Origin: Rhizobium sp. 2MFCol3.1
Lineage (GTDB): Bacteria > Pseudomonadota > Alphaproteobacteria > Rhizobiales > Rhizobiaceae
Reading direction: 5' to 3'
Assembly: GCF_000377565.1 (NCBI RefSeq)
Contig: NZ_KB898363.1
Span: 124,001-188,000 of the forward strand
Length of the DNA: 64,000 nucleotides
The notes beneath the pieces were generated by a model. The model did no database searches and had not been told where the DNA came from. It saw nothing but the letters and a program-made list of their open reading frames with translations. The translations under genes and the position numbers were made by a program. Shown here one piece after another: positions 26,232-35,408 of this stretch (its first letter is position 1; every line of letters begins with the position of its first letter).

Positions 26232-27557
26232 ATGAAATCAGACCTTCTGCGTGAACGACAGACTTCGCAACGCGAGGGGCGCACGGTTCTTCTGGTGGAG
26301 GATTCGCGCATGTTCTCGTCCGTCCTGTCGCACCGTTTCGAAACGGAGCTTGGGCTGACGGTGACGCATTGCGGGTCCCAGGAAGCGCTCGACGCGGCGC
26401 TTCTGGAAGCCACTGACGGTTTCACCATGGCGGTTGTCGGTCTCAATCTGCCGGGTTCGCCGGATGGACACGCGCTTGATCAAATCCTCGCACATGACAT
26501 CCCTGCCATCGTCTTCACAGGGTCGTTCAATGTCGATGTGCGCAACCGGATCGCGTCTCGCAATATCGTCGATTACGTCGTGAAGGATAACGAGTTCGCG
26601 CTCGACAATCTGATCGCCGCCGTACGGCGCGCCATTTCCAACCGAAAGACCCGTGTTCTCGTCGTCGATGATGTGGTGTCGGCCCGAAGCGCGCTCGTCG
26701 AACTCCTGGAAGCGCAGCAATTCAAGGTGTGCCAGGCTGGAACCGGCATCGAGGCGCTGGAAGTGCTGGAAAAATACGGCGATATCGAGCTGGTTCTGAC
26801 CGACCATCATATGCCTGATATGGATGGCTACGAGCTGACGCGGCGGATCCGCAATCGCTATAGCAACGAGCGCATCCGGGTGATCGGAATTTCCTCGTCG
26901 GGAGACAGGTTCTTGTCCGCAAGCTTTCTGAAGGCCGGCGCCAGCGATTTCGTCTATCGTCCGTTCGTGCCGGAAGAGCTGCAATGTCGCATCTCGCACA
27001 ACATCGAGACACTGACGCAGATCAAGCAGCTGCGGGCTGCTGCGGCGAGCGACTATCTGACCGGGCTCTACAACAGGCGTTACTTCTACGACCAGGGACC
27101 GCGAATCGTCACGGAGTGTCTGCGCAACTTAGAGCCGGCATCAGTTGCAGTTCTCGACATCGACCATTTCAAGCGTTTGAACGATACGTATGGCCATGAG
27201 ATTGGCGACAGGGTGTTGAAGGCAGTCGCGACGCGGCTCCAGAGCGAGTTCATCGGCAGTGACAATCTGCTGTCGCGCGTGGGTGGCGAGGAGTTCGCGA
27301 TGCTATTTGCTGGACTGGATTCAGCCGCTGCGACGGCGCTCTGCGATCGGGTGCGCGAGGATATTCAAGCGCTGAAGATCGTGGCCGAGGACGAGGACAT
27401 TTCGGTCACCGTCTCGATCGGCGTCGCCGAAATCGGCGGGTACGAGACGTTCGAGAATTATCTCAATGCCGCTGACCAGTATCTCTACATGGCCAAGCAT
27501 CACGGGCGTAACCAAGTCTATTCCGACGCGCGCGTGGTGACGGCCGCGGCGGAGTAA
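26232..27557 (+). CDS. Receiver-receiver-GGDEF protein, probable diguanylate cyclase (PleD-like layout)
   Basis: The first receiver is degenerate: the phospho-Asp position reads VVGLNLPG, with Gly. The second has LTDHHMPDMDG, but Arg replaces the conserved Lys (YRPF). The GGDEF domain is intact: LDIDHFKRLNDTYGHEIGD and SRVGGEEFAMLF (GGEEF), so it should make cyclic di-GMP. I see no RxxD inhibitory site before GGEEF. ATG 26232 or GTG 26223 are both possible starts. The upstream tandem-receiver gene is closely related. Confidence 0.88.
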   Translation: MKSDLLRERQTSQREGRTVLLVEDSRMFSSVLSHRFETELGLTVTHCGSQEALDAALLEATDGFTMAVVGLNLPGSPDGHALDQILAHDIPAIVFTGSFNVDVRNRIASRNIVDYVVKDNEFALDNLIAAVRRAISNRKTRVLVVDDVVSARSALVELLEAQQFKVCQAGTGIEALEVLEKYGDIELVLTDHHMPDMDGYELTRRIRNRYSNERIRVIGISSSGDRFLSASFLKAGASDFVYRPFVPEELQCRISHNIETLTQIKQLRAAAASDYLTGLYNRRYFYDQGPRIVTECLRNLEPASVAVLDIDHFKRLNDTYGHEIGDRVLKAVATRLQSEFIGSDNLLSRVGGEEFAMLFAGLDSAAATALCDRVREDIQALKIVAEDEDISVTVSIGVAEIGGYETFENYLNAADQYLYMAKHHGRNQVYSDARVVTAAAE

Positions 27558-27566
27558 TGTCGCATC

Positions 27567-27595
27567 CACGATAGCGATTTGCGGCCGCTATCGTG
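27567..27595. terminator. Hairpin between convergent GGDEF and GlxA-type genes
   Basis: CACGATAGCG (27567-27576) and CGCTATCGTG (27586-27595) are exact inverted repeats with a 9-base loop, placed between two convergent genes. No long T-run follows. Confidence 0.55.
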
Positions 27596-27612
27596 GGCAA
27601 TTGTCGTAAGGC

Positions 27613-28632
27613 TCAGGCCGCGATGGCCTGCCGGGCGGTTGCCATCGTCATCTTCCGCTCGGCGCGCTCCTGCTGCGGCGAGCGATGGTAGAGTTCGCGA
27701 TAACACTTGGAGAAGTGCGACGCGGAGACGAAGCCGCAGGCGACAGCCACTTCGACGACAGGCATCGACGACTGCACCAGCAGGTGACGGGCGCGGTCGA
27801 GCCTGATCTCGAGATAGTAGCGGGCAGGGGAGCGGCCCATTTCCTGGCGGAACAGGCGCTCGATCTGACGGCGCGACAGGCCGGCCCCGTCTGCGATCTC
27901 CAGCAGCGATAAGGGCTCGGCGAGATTGCCTTCCATCAATTCGATGATCGACAGGACCTTGCCGTTCTGGACGCCGAGGCGGGCGCGCAGTGGCAGGCGC
28001 TGGCGGTCGTGCGGGCTGCGGACGCGGTCGGTCAGGTGCTGCTCGCAGACGCGGTTGACAAGCGTTTCGCCGAAATCCTCGCCGATGAGGTTGAGCATCA
28101 TGTCGAGCGAGGCGGTGCCGCCGGCGCAGGTGTAGAGATTGCTGTCCACTTCGTAGAGATCGGCATAGACCTCCGCCTGCGGGAAGGCTTCGGAGAAGCC
28201 CGGCAGGTTTTCCCAGTGGATCGCGCAGCGCTTGCCATTCAGGAGACCGGCCTGGGCAAGCACATGCGCGCCCGTACAGAGACTGCCGACGGCGACGCTG
28301 CGATTGTAGGATTCGCGCAACCACGCATTGACGGACTTGTTGTTGAATTCCTCGACGTCGATGCCGGAACAGACCAGCACCATGCTCGGGCGGTTCTCGC
28401 CGCCTAGATTGCGACGTTCGTCCGCCAGCGACGTATTGGCCTCGACGCCGATGCCGCAGGAGGAATAGACCTTTTCGCCATCAACCGATGTCAGGCGCCA
28501 GGTATAGGCCTGGTAGCCCAGCATGCGGTTGGCGATGCGCAGCGTATCGATCGCGGCCGAAAAGGGCAGCATCGTAAACTGCGGTACCATGAAGAAGACG
28601 ATGGAGCGTTTCTTATGCGACATCTTGCTCAT
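27613..28632 (-). CDS. GlxA family AraC-type transcriptional regulator (DJ-1/PfpI domain)
   Basis: The N-terminal 180 residues are a class-I glutamine-amidotransferase-like (DJ-1/PfpI) domain with SLCTGAHVLAQAGLLNGKRC and TCAGGTASLDMML. The C-terminal part is an AraC DNA-binding domain (LLEIADGAGLSRRQIERLFRQEMG and VVEVAVACGFVSASHFSKCYRELY). Relatives such as GbdR and CdhR control glycine betaine or carnitine use. The effector here is unknown, and no catabolic gene adjoins it in the window. Confidence 0.9.
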   Translation of the reverse strand: MSKMSHKKRSIVFFMVPQFTMLPFSAAIDTLRIANRMLGYQAYTWRLTSVDGEKVYSSCGIGVEANTSLADERRNLGGENRPSMVLVCSGIDVEEFNNKSVNAWLRESYNRSVAVGSLCTGAHVLAQAGLLNGKRCAIHWENLPGFSEAFPQAEVYADLYEVDSNLYTCAGGTASLDMMLNLIGEDFGETLVNRVCEQHLTDRVRSPHDRQRLPLRARLGVQNGKVLSIIELMEGNLAEPLSLLEIADGAGLSRRQIERLFRQEMGRSPARYYLEIRLDRARHLLVQSSMPVVEVAVACGFVSASHFSKCYRELYHRSPQQERAERKMTMATARQAIAA

Positions 28633-28869
28633 GCGAGAAATCCATGATGGAGGGCCAATGCGCTATTGGTGCTTGGATTGCGCCGCTTAGATATTCAGAA
28701 AGCGACATTCTCATGGAAAAATGCGGCCGCAAAGAGCAAAAATGCGACATTGCTTTAATTGACGCCGGTCAATTGGCTTTTGCCAAGAACAAATGTTCGC
28801 CAAAAGCCCCTTTAGAAATACATGTTCCTGATATTCAAGATTAAATCACGAGGGGCCCAAAACGACGAA

Positions 28870-28899
28870 AGCGGCGCTGCGGGTAAGCAGGCGCCGCTC
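28870..28899 (-). terminator. Rho-independent terminator of the DUF1127-like gene
   Basis: On the minus strand, AGCGGCGCCTGC and GCAGCGCCGCT pair with one bulged base, followed by a T-rich stretch (TTTCGTCGTTTT). It lies just after the stop of the 66-aa gene. Confidence 0.65.
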
Positions 28900-28925
28900 T
28901 CATGCGGGGAGGTATGTCGCATCCA

Positions 28926-29126
28926 TTACATCGCCTTGTGGTCGTCTACATTATCCGCCGACGGCCAGCCGAAATCCTTGCGCATGTCGATCGGCATGGC
29001 TTCGATTTCGCGTGCTGCCTGCCACTGATGCCATGCGCGGGCAACCTTGCGGGCGTAGGCTGACAGGGAGTGGTCATGATGCGCCACATGGGACAGCTTG
29101 TTGTCTCTGAAGGTGATCGTGGTCAT
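28926..29126 (-). CDS. DUF1127-like small protein (66 aa)
   Basis: The central part ARAWHQWQAAREIEAMPIDM followed by RKDFGWPSADN resembles the short DUF1127 motif (a Trp/Arg-rich helix then a 'DIG'-like turn) common in rhizobia. Such proteins act in RNA-related regulation and phosphate or carbon metabolism. It has its own terminator. The C-terminal DIG part is altered here (DFGWPSADN), so the family call is moderate. Confidence 0.55.
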   Translation of the reverse strand: MTTITFRDNKLSHVAHHDHSLSAYARKVARAWHQWQAAREIEAMPIDMRKDFGWPSADNVDDHKAM

Positions 29127-29566
29127 GTCGAATGTCCTTTCTCGTATCGACCGACGTCTCTCGGTTGTGAATCCGTTGTTACTGATATGGTCCTTCGTGG
29201 CCCATCAATCAAACGAATAGAGTTTATGGCTATCATCAATCATTTTGAATGATTGGCCGATCATGTGGATCGGGCAACCAATGGCGTATAGTGGGAAAAA
29301 TTTGCTGACGCTTTTCGGAAGAAATCTCCGCTTCAGAATCAATAGTTTTTCCTAGCCGTACATTTTTCAGTGATTTAGAAAATCTACGCGCGCGCTGTCC
29401 TGGCGAATTGTTGTCACTCGATCAGTTCGCGGGAGCGGTGATCAAAGCTCCCTTCAACCCAGCTCAGTTTCGGCGGTAACCCGGAAGATGTTTCGTTTAG
29501 CCCTACGGAGAGACGTAGTGGGTGAAGCCACTGGATAACGCTGCCCTGGTCCTGGTCGGAAAGCGG
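29127..29566. other. Gene-free stretch, probable left edge of the accessory island
   Basis: I see no convincing gene in these 440 bases. The first part should hold the promoter of the DUF1127-like gene. The sequence is AT-richer than the DNA to its left, and the island repressor follows, so the junction of the island is probably here. No tRNA fragment or direct repeat is evident by eye. Confidence 0.4.
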
Positions 29567-30112
29567 TTACTCCTCGCCTCTGTCCGCCCACCGAACGCCC
29601 ACACCATAAAACCGCCCGCTCTTTACATCCCCCCAGCCGGTGAACACGACGCCTTGCTCCTCGTACCACAGCTTGAGCCTCTCCGAGACGGGGGAGCGCG
29701 TATAACTGTTTTCGAGGTTCTGGACGGTCGGATTAGATACGCCTATGGCCGCAGCAACATATGACTGATGCTTTTGGAGCAGCGCCCTTGCAGCTCCAAA
29801 GCTGACAGGCTGATCTTCTGATCGGAATTTTGCTTTCTGTGCATCTGTGGCGTCAGGGCCGTTCGGTGCGGCCCACTTAGCACCTGCGTGCCTTACCGGT
29901 TTTCCGACCTGGGCTTCACCGACGAATTCAATGCCTTTGCTTGCATAGAAATCGACCAGCTGCAGGTTTTTGTCGATCAAGCTGGCCTGATGGTTCTCCA
30001 GTTCGCTAAGCGTCTTCTGACTGATGCCAGCATCTTCCGCGACGTCACGCTGCGACCGGCGCAAAAGAGCTCGCGCGACACGAAGGCTTTCTGACGGTGC
30101 GGGGGTCCTCAT
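29567..30112 (-). CDS. Repressor-like protein with two HTH (XRE) domains
   Basis: The 181 residues hold two copies of one module. The first (SLRVARALLRRSQRDVAEDA, GISQKTLSELENHQ) is followed by FYASKGIEFVGEAQVG. The second (FGAARALLQKHQSYVAAAIG, VSNPTVQNLENSY) is followed by WYEEQGVVFTGWGD. A tandem HTH within one chain suits binding of paired inverted sites. Two such sites lie between this gene and the divergent operon, so it probably represses both directions. It resembles regulators of mobile elements. Confidence 0.75.
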   Translation of the reverse strand: MRTPAPSESLRVARALLRRSQRDVAEDAGISQKTLSELENHQASLIDKNLQLVDFYASKGIEFVGEAQVGKPVRHAGAKWAAPNGPDATDAQKAKFRSEDQPVSFGAARALLQKHQSYVAAAIGVSNPTVQNLENSYTRSPVSERLKLWYEEQGVVFTGWGDVKSGRFYGVGVRWADRGEE

Positions 30113-30157
30113 TCGTCCGAGAAGCCGGTAGCGGAAAAAATTGTCAACACTTGCTTA

Positions 30158-30220
30158 TGACGTCTATTATTACGTCAGAAAATAATTATAAGGTTATTTA
30201 TGACGTTTGATTCTACGTCG
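30158..30220. promoter_or_regulatory. Two TGACGT-N8-ACGTC(A/G) operators and leftward -10 box
   Basis: TGACGT/ACGTCA at 30158-30177 is a perfect inverted repeat with an 8-base spacer. A second copy, TGACGT/ACGTCG, lies at 30201-30220. Centres are 43 bases apart, about four helical turns. A perfect TATAAT for leftward transcription (minus strand, 30185-30190) lies between them. The double-HTH protein encoded on the left is the likely binder. Confidence 0.7.
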
Positions 30221-30237
30221 AATATTTGGAGGCTTAA

Positions 30238-30591
30238 ATGGATGAAATGGCTTCGCTTGAGTCGCGCTGGCGTTGGTCGACTTCCTCCAGCACAATTGAT
30301 CGATTGCGTACTCTTGCGGACGATCTTGAGGCCGTCACTTTAGGACGCTCGGAACCGCATCCTGCCACCTTGATGACGTCGTGGTCGTTCGCAACTCGCG
30401 CGGCCCCATGTCTTGTAGGACACACGTTCGGCCATCCCAGCATTGGCGACGGACGACGCGCCATCACAAGTGAAGTCTACTACATCGATCCTACACGCCG
30501 TTTAGCGAGAACTCTGTCACGTTGGTACAGGCTCGGCTCTTACGAGCCGCCCGACGCCGGAAACGATGCTGTATCAGCCGGCCGTCGATAG
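30238..30591 (+). CDS. DUF6634-like protein, first gene of the island operon (117 aa)
   Basis: GGAGG lies about seven bases before ATG 30238. The segments IDRLRTLADDLEAVTLGRSE, CLVGHTFGHPSIGDGRRAITSEVY and ARTLSRWYRLGSYEPP match a small protein type seen often in rhizobial accessory DNA (DUF6634 as I recall it). Function is unknown. It lies directly behind the operators and about 30 bases before the protease gene. Confidence 0.6.
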   Translation: MDEMASLESRWRWSTSSSTIDRLRTLADDLEAVTLGRSEPHPATLMTSWSFATRAAPCLVGHTFGHPSIGDGRRAITSEVYYIDPTRRLARTLSRWYRLGSYEPPDAGNDAVSAGRR

Positions 30592-30621
30592 AAATTCCTT
30601 GCAGCCCAATTGGAGACCTCG

Positions 30622-32571
30622 ATGCCGAATAAACAGTCCGGCAAACGCTTTCGCGTGCCTTGGCGAAAAAAGCTCGACGAAAACGACCTACCCGTGACGT
30701 TGCCTGTATTCATGGCTTACTGCGCTGTAGCCCGCGCACTCCGCTCTTTTAACAGGAACGGCACGAAGAGCATCGTGACCCTGGTCGCGAGCGAAGACTT
30801 TTATTATCCCGTCTTCGCCGAAGCTGCCCGGTTCTTTGCGGCGCAGATTTGGCATTCGTATCGGTTCGCGGGCAACGTATTACAATGGAGCGACAAGAAT
30901 TTTCGTCATGAGGCGGAAGCGCTGCGTGACGAGCGCGCAATTTTATTCGCACCACCATCCTACGAAATTCAAGAAGACGATCGGCTACTCTCGGATGCCG
31001 TGGTGCCCCTTGGCTCTCGTACGGCCAGACATGCGCAGGCCGCACTACGGCGGGCGGGTCTTCCTGTCACCAGCGAAAACGTTGACCTTCTTCTCACAGA
31101 GCCGTGGCCCCGCTTGAGCCGAGCTTTCCAAGATCGACGCAGTCCGCTTCAGGCGATCCAGCGTCTGCGGAGTCTTCCAAAGACCATCGCAGAAGAAGTG
31201 GCCGAGCCAAAGGGTTCACCGACCCCTGCTGGGCCAACGCTCTTGGAAATGCACGGGTTCGGGAGCCTCATTGAGTGGGGCTACGACTTGGCAAAGGACA
31301 TCTCAGACTTCAAAGCGGGCATCATTCCATGGAGAGATGTCGACAACGGCGTCTTGGTTTCGGGTCCACCTGGCGTTGGCAAAACCATGTTCGCCAGTGC
31401 TTTAGCCAACACCTGTAAAATTCCGATCATCTACGGGTCTGCTTCAAGATGGCAGGAGGCGGGAGCGCTCGACGAGCACCTCAAGGCCATGAGGGCTTCC
31501 TTTGCCGAAGCCAAAGAGAAATCACCATCGATCCTGTTCATTGACGAAATCGATGTTCTCGGCAGCCGTGGTGAGAAAGACCGGAACAGCGCCTACATGC
31601 GTAACGTGATAACCGCGTTGCTACAGTTACTCGACGGGTTCGAACGTCGCGAGGGGGTGGTTGTAATGGGAGCCTGCAACCACCCAGACCGCCTGGATTT
31701 TGCTATTAGAAGACCCGGAAGACTTGACCGCCATATCGCGGTTCCCTTGCCGAATGCCACAGCGAGGAGGGCCATCCTGAAACTCCACAGCGGGGTCACC
31801 ATGTGCACTGCCGACTACGAGATTTACGATATGGCGACCGAAGGTCTAACGGGAGCGGACATCGAGCGACTAGTTCGCGATGCCAGACGCGCTGCGCGAC
31901 GACAATCGCAAGACCTCAACAGCGAGCACATCGTCAGCAATCTCCGACCACTCACCAAACTTCCCGAGTCCTATCTACGTGCCTTGGCTATCCATGAGGC
32001 GGGCCATGCTGTCGTCAGCTTCGAATTGGGGCATTCGCCGATCTCTCGCATCAAGATATCGCGCCACAAAGTCGACGACGAAATTCGAGAACTGGGCTAC
32101 GTCGAGTACCAGCCGCCCGCTCCCCAGCGGCGGACGCGACAGTTCTTCGAGAACGCGATCGCTACCTTTCTTGGCGGCATTGCTGCCGAGCTTGAGGTGT
32201 ATGGTTCATTCACCGACGGTGCGGGCGGTGCCGATGAGTCCGACCTCAACCGCGCCACTGATCTTGCTACCGCACTCGCGGGGTCGCTCGGTATGGGACA
32301 TACGTTGGTCGCAGCAAATTTCGAACGGGGCGACTCCTCCAATTTACGTCTTTACCTGCCCGAATTGAGGCGCGAGGTCCATGATATCCTCGAAACCCAG
32401 CTTTCGCGCGCGAGGGCAACAATTCGCTCGCAACAGCCAGCGTTGGACGCGGTCGCTGAGCGATTGCTTGAAGCGGGTGAGTTGGCGGGCGAGGAGGTCC
32501 AAGACATCATCCGCGACCACCGCCGTTCCATAGTCAGTCTTGCGAAACCACCAAGAAGGGCTGGGATGTGA
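30622..32571 (+). CDS. Soluble FtsH-like AAA+ ATPase with M41 zinc-protease domain
   Basis: From ATG 30622 (649 aa): an N-terminal domain of about 190 residues that I do not recognise; AAA+ domain with Walker A SGPPGVGKT (about 247-255), Walker B SILFIDEID (about 303-311) and second region of homology RRPGRLDRHI; then an M41-type protease with HEAGH (about 459-463) and the third zinc ligand in ADESDLNRAT. Unlike FtsH it has no membrane helix, so it should be cytoplasmic. It should unfold and cut proteins using ATP. Its place behind an XRE repressor suggests repressor cleavage or a stress/defence role, which is inference. Confidence 0.85.
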   Translation: MPNKQSGKRFRVPWRKKLDENDLPVTLPVFMAYCAVARALRSFNRNGTKSIVTLVASEDFYYPVFAEAARFFAAQIWHSYRFAGNVLQWSDKNFRHEAEALRDERAILFAPPSYEIQEDDRLLSDAVVPLGSRTARHAQAALRRAGLPVTSENVDLLLTEPWPRLSRAFQDRRSPLQAIQRLRSLPKTIAEEVAEPKGSPTPAGPTLLEMHGFGSLIEWGYDLAKDISDFKAGIIPWRDVDNGVLVSGPPGVGKTMFASALANTCKIPIIYGSASRWQEAGALDEHLKAMRASFAEAKEKSPSILFIDEIDVLGSRGEKDRNSAYMRNVITALLQLLDGFERREGVVVMGACNHPDRLDFAIRRPGRLDRHIAVPLPNATARRAILKLHSGVTMCTADYEIYDMATEGLTGADIERLVRDARRAARRQSQDLNSEHIVSNLRPLTKLPESYLRALAIHEAGHAVVSFELGHSPISRIKISRHKVDDEIRELGYVEYQPPAPQRRTRQFFENAIATFLGGIAAELEVYGSFTDGAGGADESDLNRATDLATALAGSLGMGHTLVAANFERGDSSNLRLYLPELRREVHDILETQLSRARATIRSQQPALDAVAERLLEAGELAGEEVQDIIRDHRRSIVSLAKPPRRAGM

Positions 32572-32753
32572 TGGCCAAGCGGTCGAAGCGGAGCGAACTC
32601 GGGGCCATGAATGCCGCGCAGTCCGGCTCGCTGGGCGAGGCCGAGCGCGGGCCCTCGATCGAACTTGATCCGTTAGCCTTGAACGTGCGTTCGGCATTTG
32701 TAGCTCTATATTTACCCCACCTTCCATGCTTAGCTGAACAGCGAGACCCTTAA
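32571..32753 (+). CDS. Small island protein with shared C-terminal tail (60 aa)
   Basis: The ATG overlaps the protease stop (TGATG), and its TAA overlaps the next ATG, so it is coupled in the operon. Its end, LDPLALNVRSAFVALYLPHL followed by PCLAE, aligns with the end of the 436-aa protein downstream (DPLAIAMRKAVAARLYPHLP followed by HLAE). This suggests a common docking or recognition tail. No other motif is seen. Confidence 0.6.
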   Translation: MAKRSKRSELGAMNAAQSGSLGEAERGPSIELDPLALNVRSAFVALYLPHLPCLAEQRDP

Positions 32754-33640
32754 TGAATATTTGGCCGATCTCCGACCTCCATCTCGAGTTTGGGGTGCCT
32801 TTTAAATACAGGCCCCCTGAAGACGTGGATGTTGTCGTCTGCGCAGGCGACGTTTTGACCAAGGGGATCAAGCCGAGCATCGAGTGGCTTCGGCAAAACA
32901 TTGGCCACACCAAGCCTGTGGTGTTCAGCGCCGGGAACCATGAGTTCTATGGTGCCTCGGTCAAGGAGAGCCTGGACGCGGCCGAGGCTTTCGGCTCCGG
33001 AGTCCATTTCCTTGAAAACAGGACCGTAGAGATAGGGGGCGTCCATTTCGTGGGCGGTACCTTGTGGTCCGATTTTCATCTATTCGGTTTCAATCCCGAA
33101 GTCGCGATGTCGTACGCAGCCCATGACATGAATGATTACAAGAAGATCAAGTTTTCCAAGACCCCCTATGTGAAGTTCAAGCCGACCCATTCCTACAGGA
33201 TGCATGTCGAGACCAGAGAGTTCATCGCCTCCGAGCTACGGAGGCTGCGGGGTGAAAAGGTTGTCGTTGTGACCCACCACGCGCCGTCGTCCCGTTCGAT
33301 TGCGAGTGGATACCGAACTGATCCGATCTCAGCGTCCTATGCCTCGGATATGGAGGAACTCATCTTTGAGACTGGTCCCGCGCTTTGGGTGCACGGGCAC
33401 GTTCACCATCGGAACGACTACGTGCTCGACACCTGCAGGGTAGTTTCCAACCCCCGCGGATATCCCGGAGAAAACACTGGCTTCGATCCTAGCTTTACGG
33501 TCCAGGTCGACAGCGACCCTGGCTTGAAGGCAAAACTCGTCGCGGAGGCGATCACTATTCTTGACCAAGCGCCTGATACCGCTCCTGATCCGGGCGATGA
33601 GGCTCCAGAGCGGCGCACGGAGGTCGGAGACAATGAGTGA
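32753..33640 (+). CDS. Calcineurin-like metallophosphoesterase (295 aa)
   Basis: All metal-binding blocks are present in order: SDLHLEF, VCAGDVLT, SAGNHEFYG, VTHHAPS and WVHGHVHHRND. This fold hydrolyses phosphodiesters or phosphomonoesters with two metal ions. The start overlaps the previous stop (TAATG). The C-terminal 40 residues are acidic and Pro-rich. The substrate may be a nucleotide, nucleic acid or protein; placement with an AAA+ protease leaves this open. Confidence 0.88.
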   Translation: MNIWPISDLHLEFGVPFKYRPPEDVDVVVCAGDVLTKGIKPSIEWLRQNIGHTKPVVFSAGNHEFYGASVKESLDAAEAFGSGVHFLENRTVEIGGVHFVGGTLWSDFHLFGFNPEVAMSYAAHDMNDYKKIKFSKTPYVKFKPTHSYRMHVETREFIASELRRLRGEKVVVVTHHAPSSRSIASGYRTDPISASYASDMEELIFETGPALWVHGHVHHRNDYVLDTCRVVSNPRGYPGENTGFDPSFTVQVDSDPGLKAKLVAEAITILDQAPDTAPDPGDEAPERRTEVGDNE

Positions 33641-33845
33641 CAAACCGTCGGTGTCTGCCAGCGACCTGTCGAACGCTAGGGTTAGAAAGTTTCTTGATGA
33701 CCGCCTCAACGGCCCGACAATCTCGTCCCGCGAGATGAAGGTACGCGTTGAAGCACTAATCGAACGACGGCGGGAGTCGCTGTTAACGGCACCTGACCAA
33801 GAGCTCGATTCCAAACCGAACGATGGTCATAAAGGCGGTCTCTGA
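33633..33845 (+). CDS. Small charged island protein, hypothetical (70 aa)
   Basis: GGAGA precedes ATG 33633, which overlaps the end of the phosphoesterase gene by eight bases. The protein is helical and charged (ARVRKFLDDRLNG, MKVRVEALIERRRES). No family is recognised. Confidence 0.5.
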   Translation: MSDKPSVSASDLSNARVRKFLDDRLNGPTISSREMKVRVEALIERRRESLLTAPDQELDSKPNDGHKGGL

Positions 33846-34020
33846 CCAACTCGCGCGGATTATCGCGGACAAAAAACGGGTTTGACCCCGGGTACATGAT
33901 GGAAACCTGATGTGCGAGAGCACATCGCACAAAACATCCCTTGGTGACTGATAGGAGATAACGAGAATGCTCTCTCACTGCGGTTCTCCTGGTACTCACC
34001 CAATCCGAGGAGTTATCGAG

Positions 34021-35331
34021 ATGACGCCGAAACAACCTCTGGAGCCGGAACCGGACGTGAATATGGGCGAAAATGGCGGAAGTCTCTCGTTTGGCTCAGC
34101 GCTTGACGGCATCGACTATGAGCCGCTCGGCCGGCGAAGCGTTCGGTCAGGAGATGCAGGGACCCATAGGACAGGCTCCGGCCGCAATCCCTTGCCGCGG
34201 AGCGCCAGGTACGATCACACATCGGGGACGCTCGTAATCGATTTCATGAACGGCTCGACATTCACGACGCCTATCAGCGCGTTCGCAGACCTCGCGGGCG
34301 CGAACGTCGATGAAATCACAGACGTCGAATTGCTCAGTGACAAGCTGCTCCATTGGAAGTCCCTCAAGACATCGCATGACATCGCGGCGGTGTTAGCCGG
34401 GGATTTTCGCCCCAAGGCCTCTTCGACAGGGGCGTTTGCGCAGGACTGCGTCGTGATAACTGAATCTGGGTCCGCACCGCCGCGGTGGTGCGATCCAGTG
34501 ATTAGGTTCCTCTTCAGCAATTTGCCCGGCGACAGCAAAGTCCGCTGGTACCACGACTTTCTGACGGCTTATCAAATCGGATGCGAGACACTCGTCGCGC
34601 TCGGGCAGGCTGAGGCCACAGAGGACGGGGCGATCCCGCTCACAGGTCCATCCCTACCTGCGATCTTGCCTCGGCAGGACGATGTGGCGGTTGCGATTTT
34701 GTACCTCGCCGGGCAAAGCGGCTTGATCATCTTTCGCTCGAACGATGACGACAAGGCGACGCAAGTAGTCGGAGAGGGCTTCGACAGCTTGCATCGCTTT
34801 GGGGACAGGTCCTGGGCCGCACGTTCGCATCCCGACGTCACGAATATTCTTCGTCTTCTTGACGTGCTGGACGGGTTCGAGTGGACCGAAGCCGCAGAAA
34901 CGATCCTTTGGCGCGAAAGCCCCCGGGAATGGCGCATCGACTTCACAGATCACCCGCGATTTCTGGACGCTCTTGACAAGGCATGCGCTCGAATGCCCGA
35001 TCATATTCGAGAAGCCGTCGACCGCTTCTCTCAGGTTACTGAAAAAGATATCGCGATTTACACCGCGATTCCGGATCAGAGCGGAGAAAACTCAGACGCG
35101 GTGATCAGGTCGCCGCCCCAGACCCGTGAGCAGGCAATATCCACTGTCCTCTGGATCAGGCGTTTCGACTTCGACGAGCTGTTCTACAAGTTCTGGCGGA
35201 TAGAGGACGGCTGGCTTGGTCCACACGAAGCTGCACGGGCATTGGAAATCTTCAGTGATCCGCTCGCGATCGCCATGCGGAAAGCGGTCGCAGCTCGGCT
35301 TTATCCGCATCTCCCACATTTGGCAGAATAG
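34021..35331 (+). CDS. Island protein with DUF2442-like segment and internal-repeat family domain (436 aa)
   Basis: GAGGAG precedes ATG 34021; an ATG at 33967, also with AGGAG, would add 18 residues. An early segment (ARYDHTSGTLVIDFMNGSTF ... LLHWKSL) resembles DUF2442. The centre (GCETLVALGQAEATEDGAIP, LPRQDDVAVAILYLAG) is homologous to the following 165-aa protein. The extreme C-terminus matches the tail of the 60-aa protein upstream. Function is unknown. Confidence 0.6.
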   Translation: MTPKQPLEPEPDVNMGENGGSLSFGSALDGIDYEPLGRRSVRSGDAGTHRTGSGRNPLPRSARYDHTSGTLVIDFMNGSTFTTPISAFADLAGANVDEITDVELLSDKLLHWKSLKTSHDIAAVLAGDFRPKASSTGAFAQDCVVITESGSAPPRWCDPVIRFLFSNLPGDSKVRWYHDFLTAYQIGCETLVALGQAEATEDGAIPLTGPSLPAILPRQDDVAVAILYLAGQSGLIIFRSNDDDKATQVVGEGFDSLHRFGDRSWAARSHPDVTNILRLLDVLDGFEWTEAAETILWRESPREWRIDFTDHPRFLDALDKACARMPDHIREAVDRFSQVTEKDIAIYTAIPDQSGENSDAVIRSPPQTREQAISTVLWIRRFDFDELFYKFWRIEDGWLGPHEAARALEIFSDPLAIAMRKAVAARLYPHLPHLAE

Positions 35332-35408
35332 AGGGACGGGGCCGGGAACCTGGCATGCCATGTCTATAGCCCGGCACGACGTCTACGAACTCGCGAAGGA
35401 ACTAGCGG

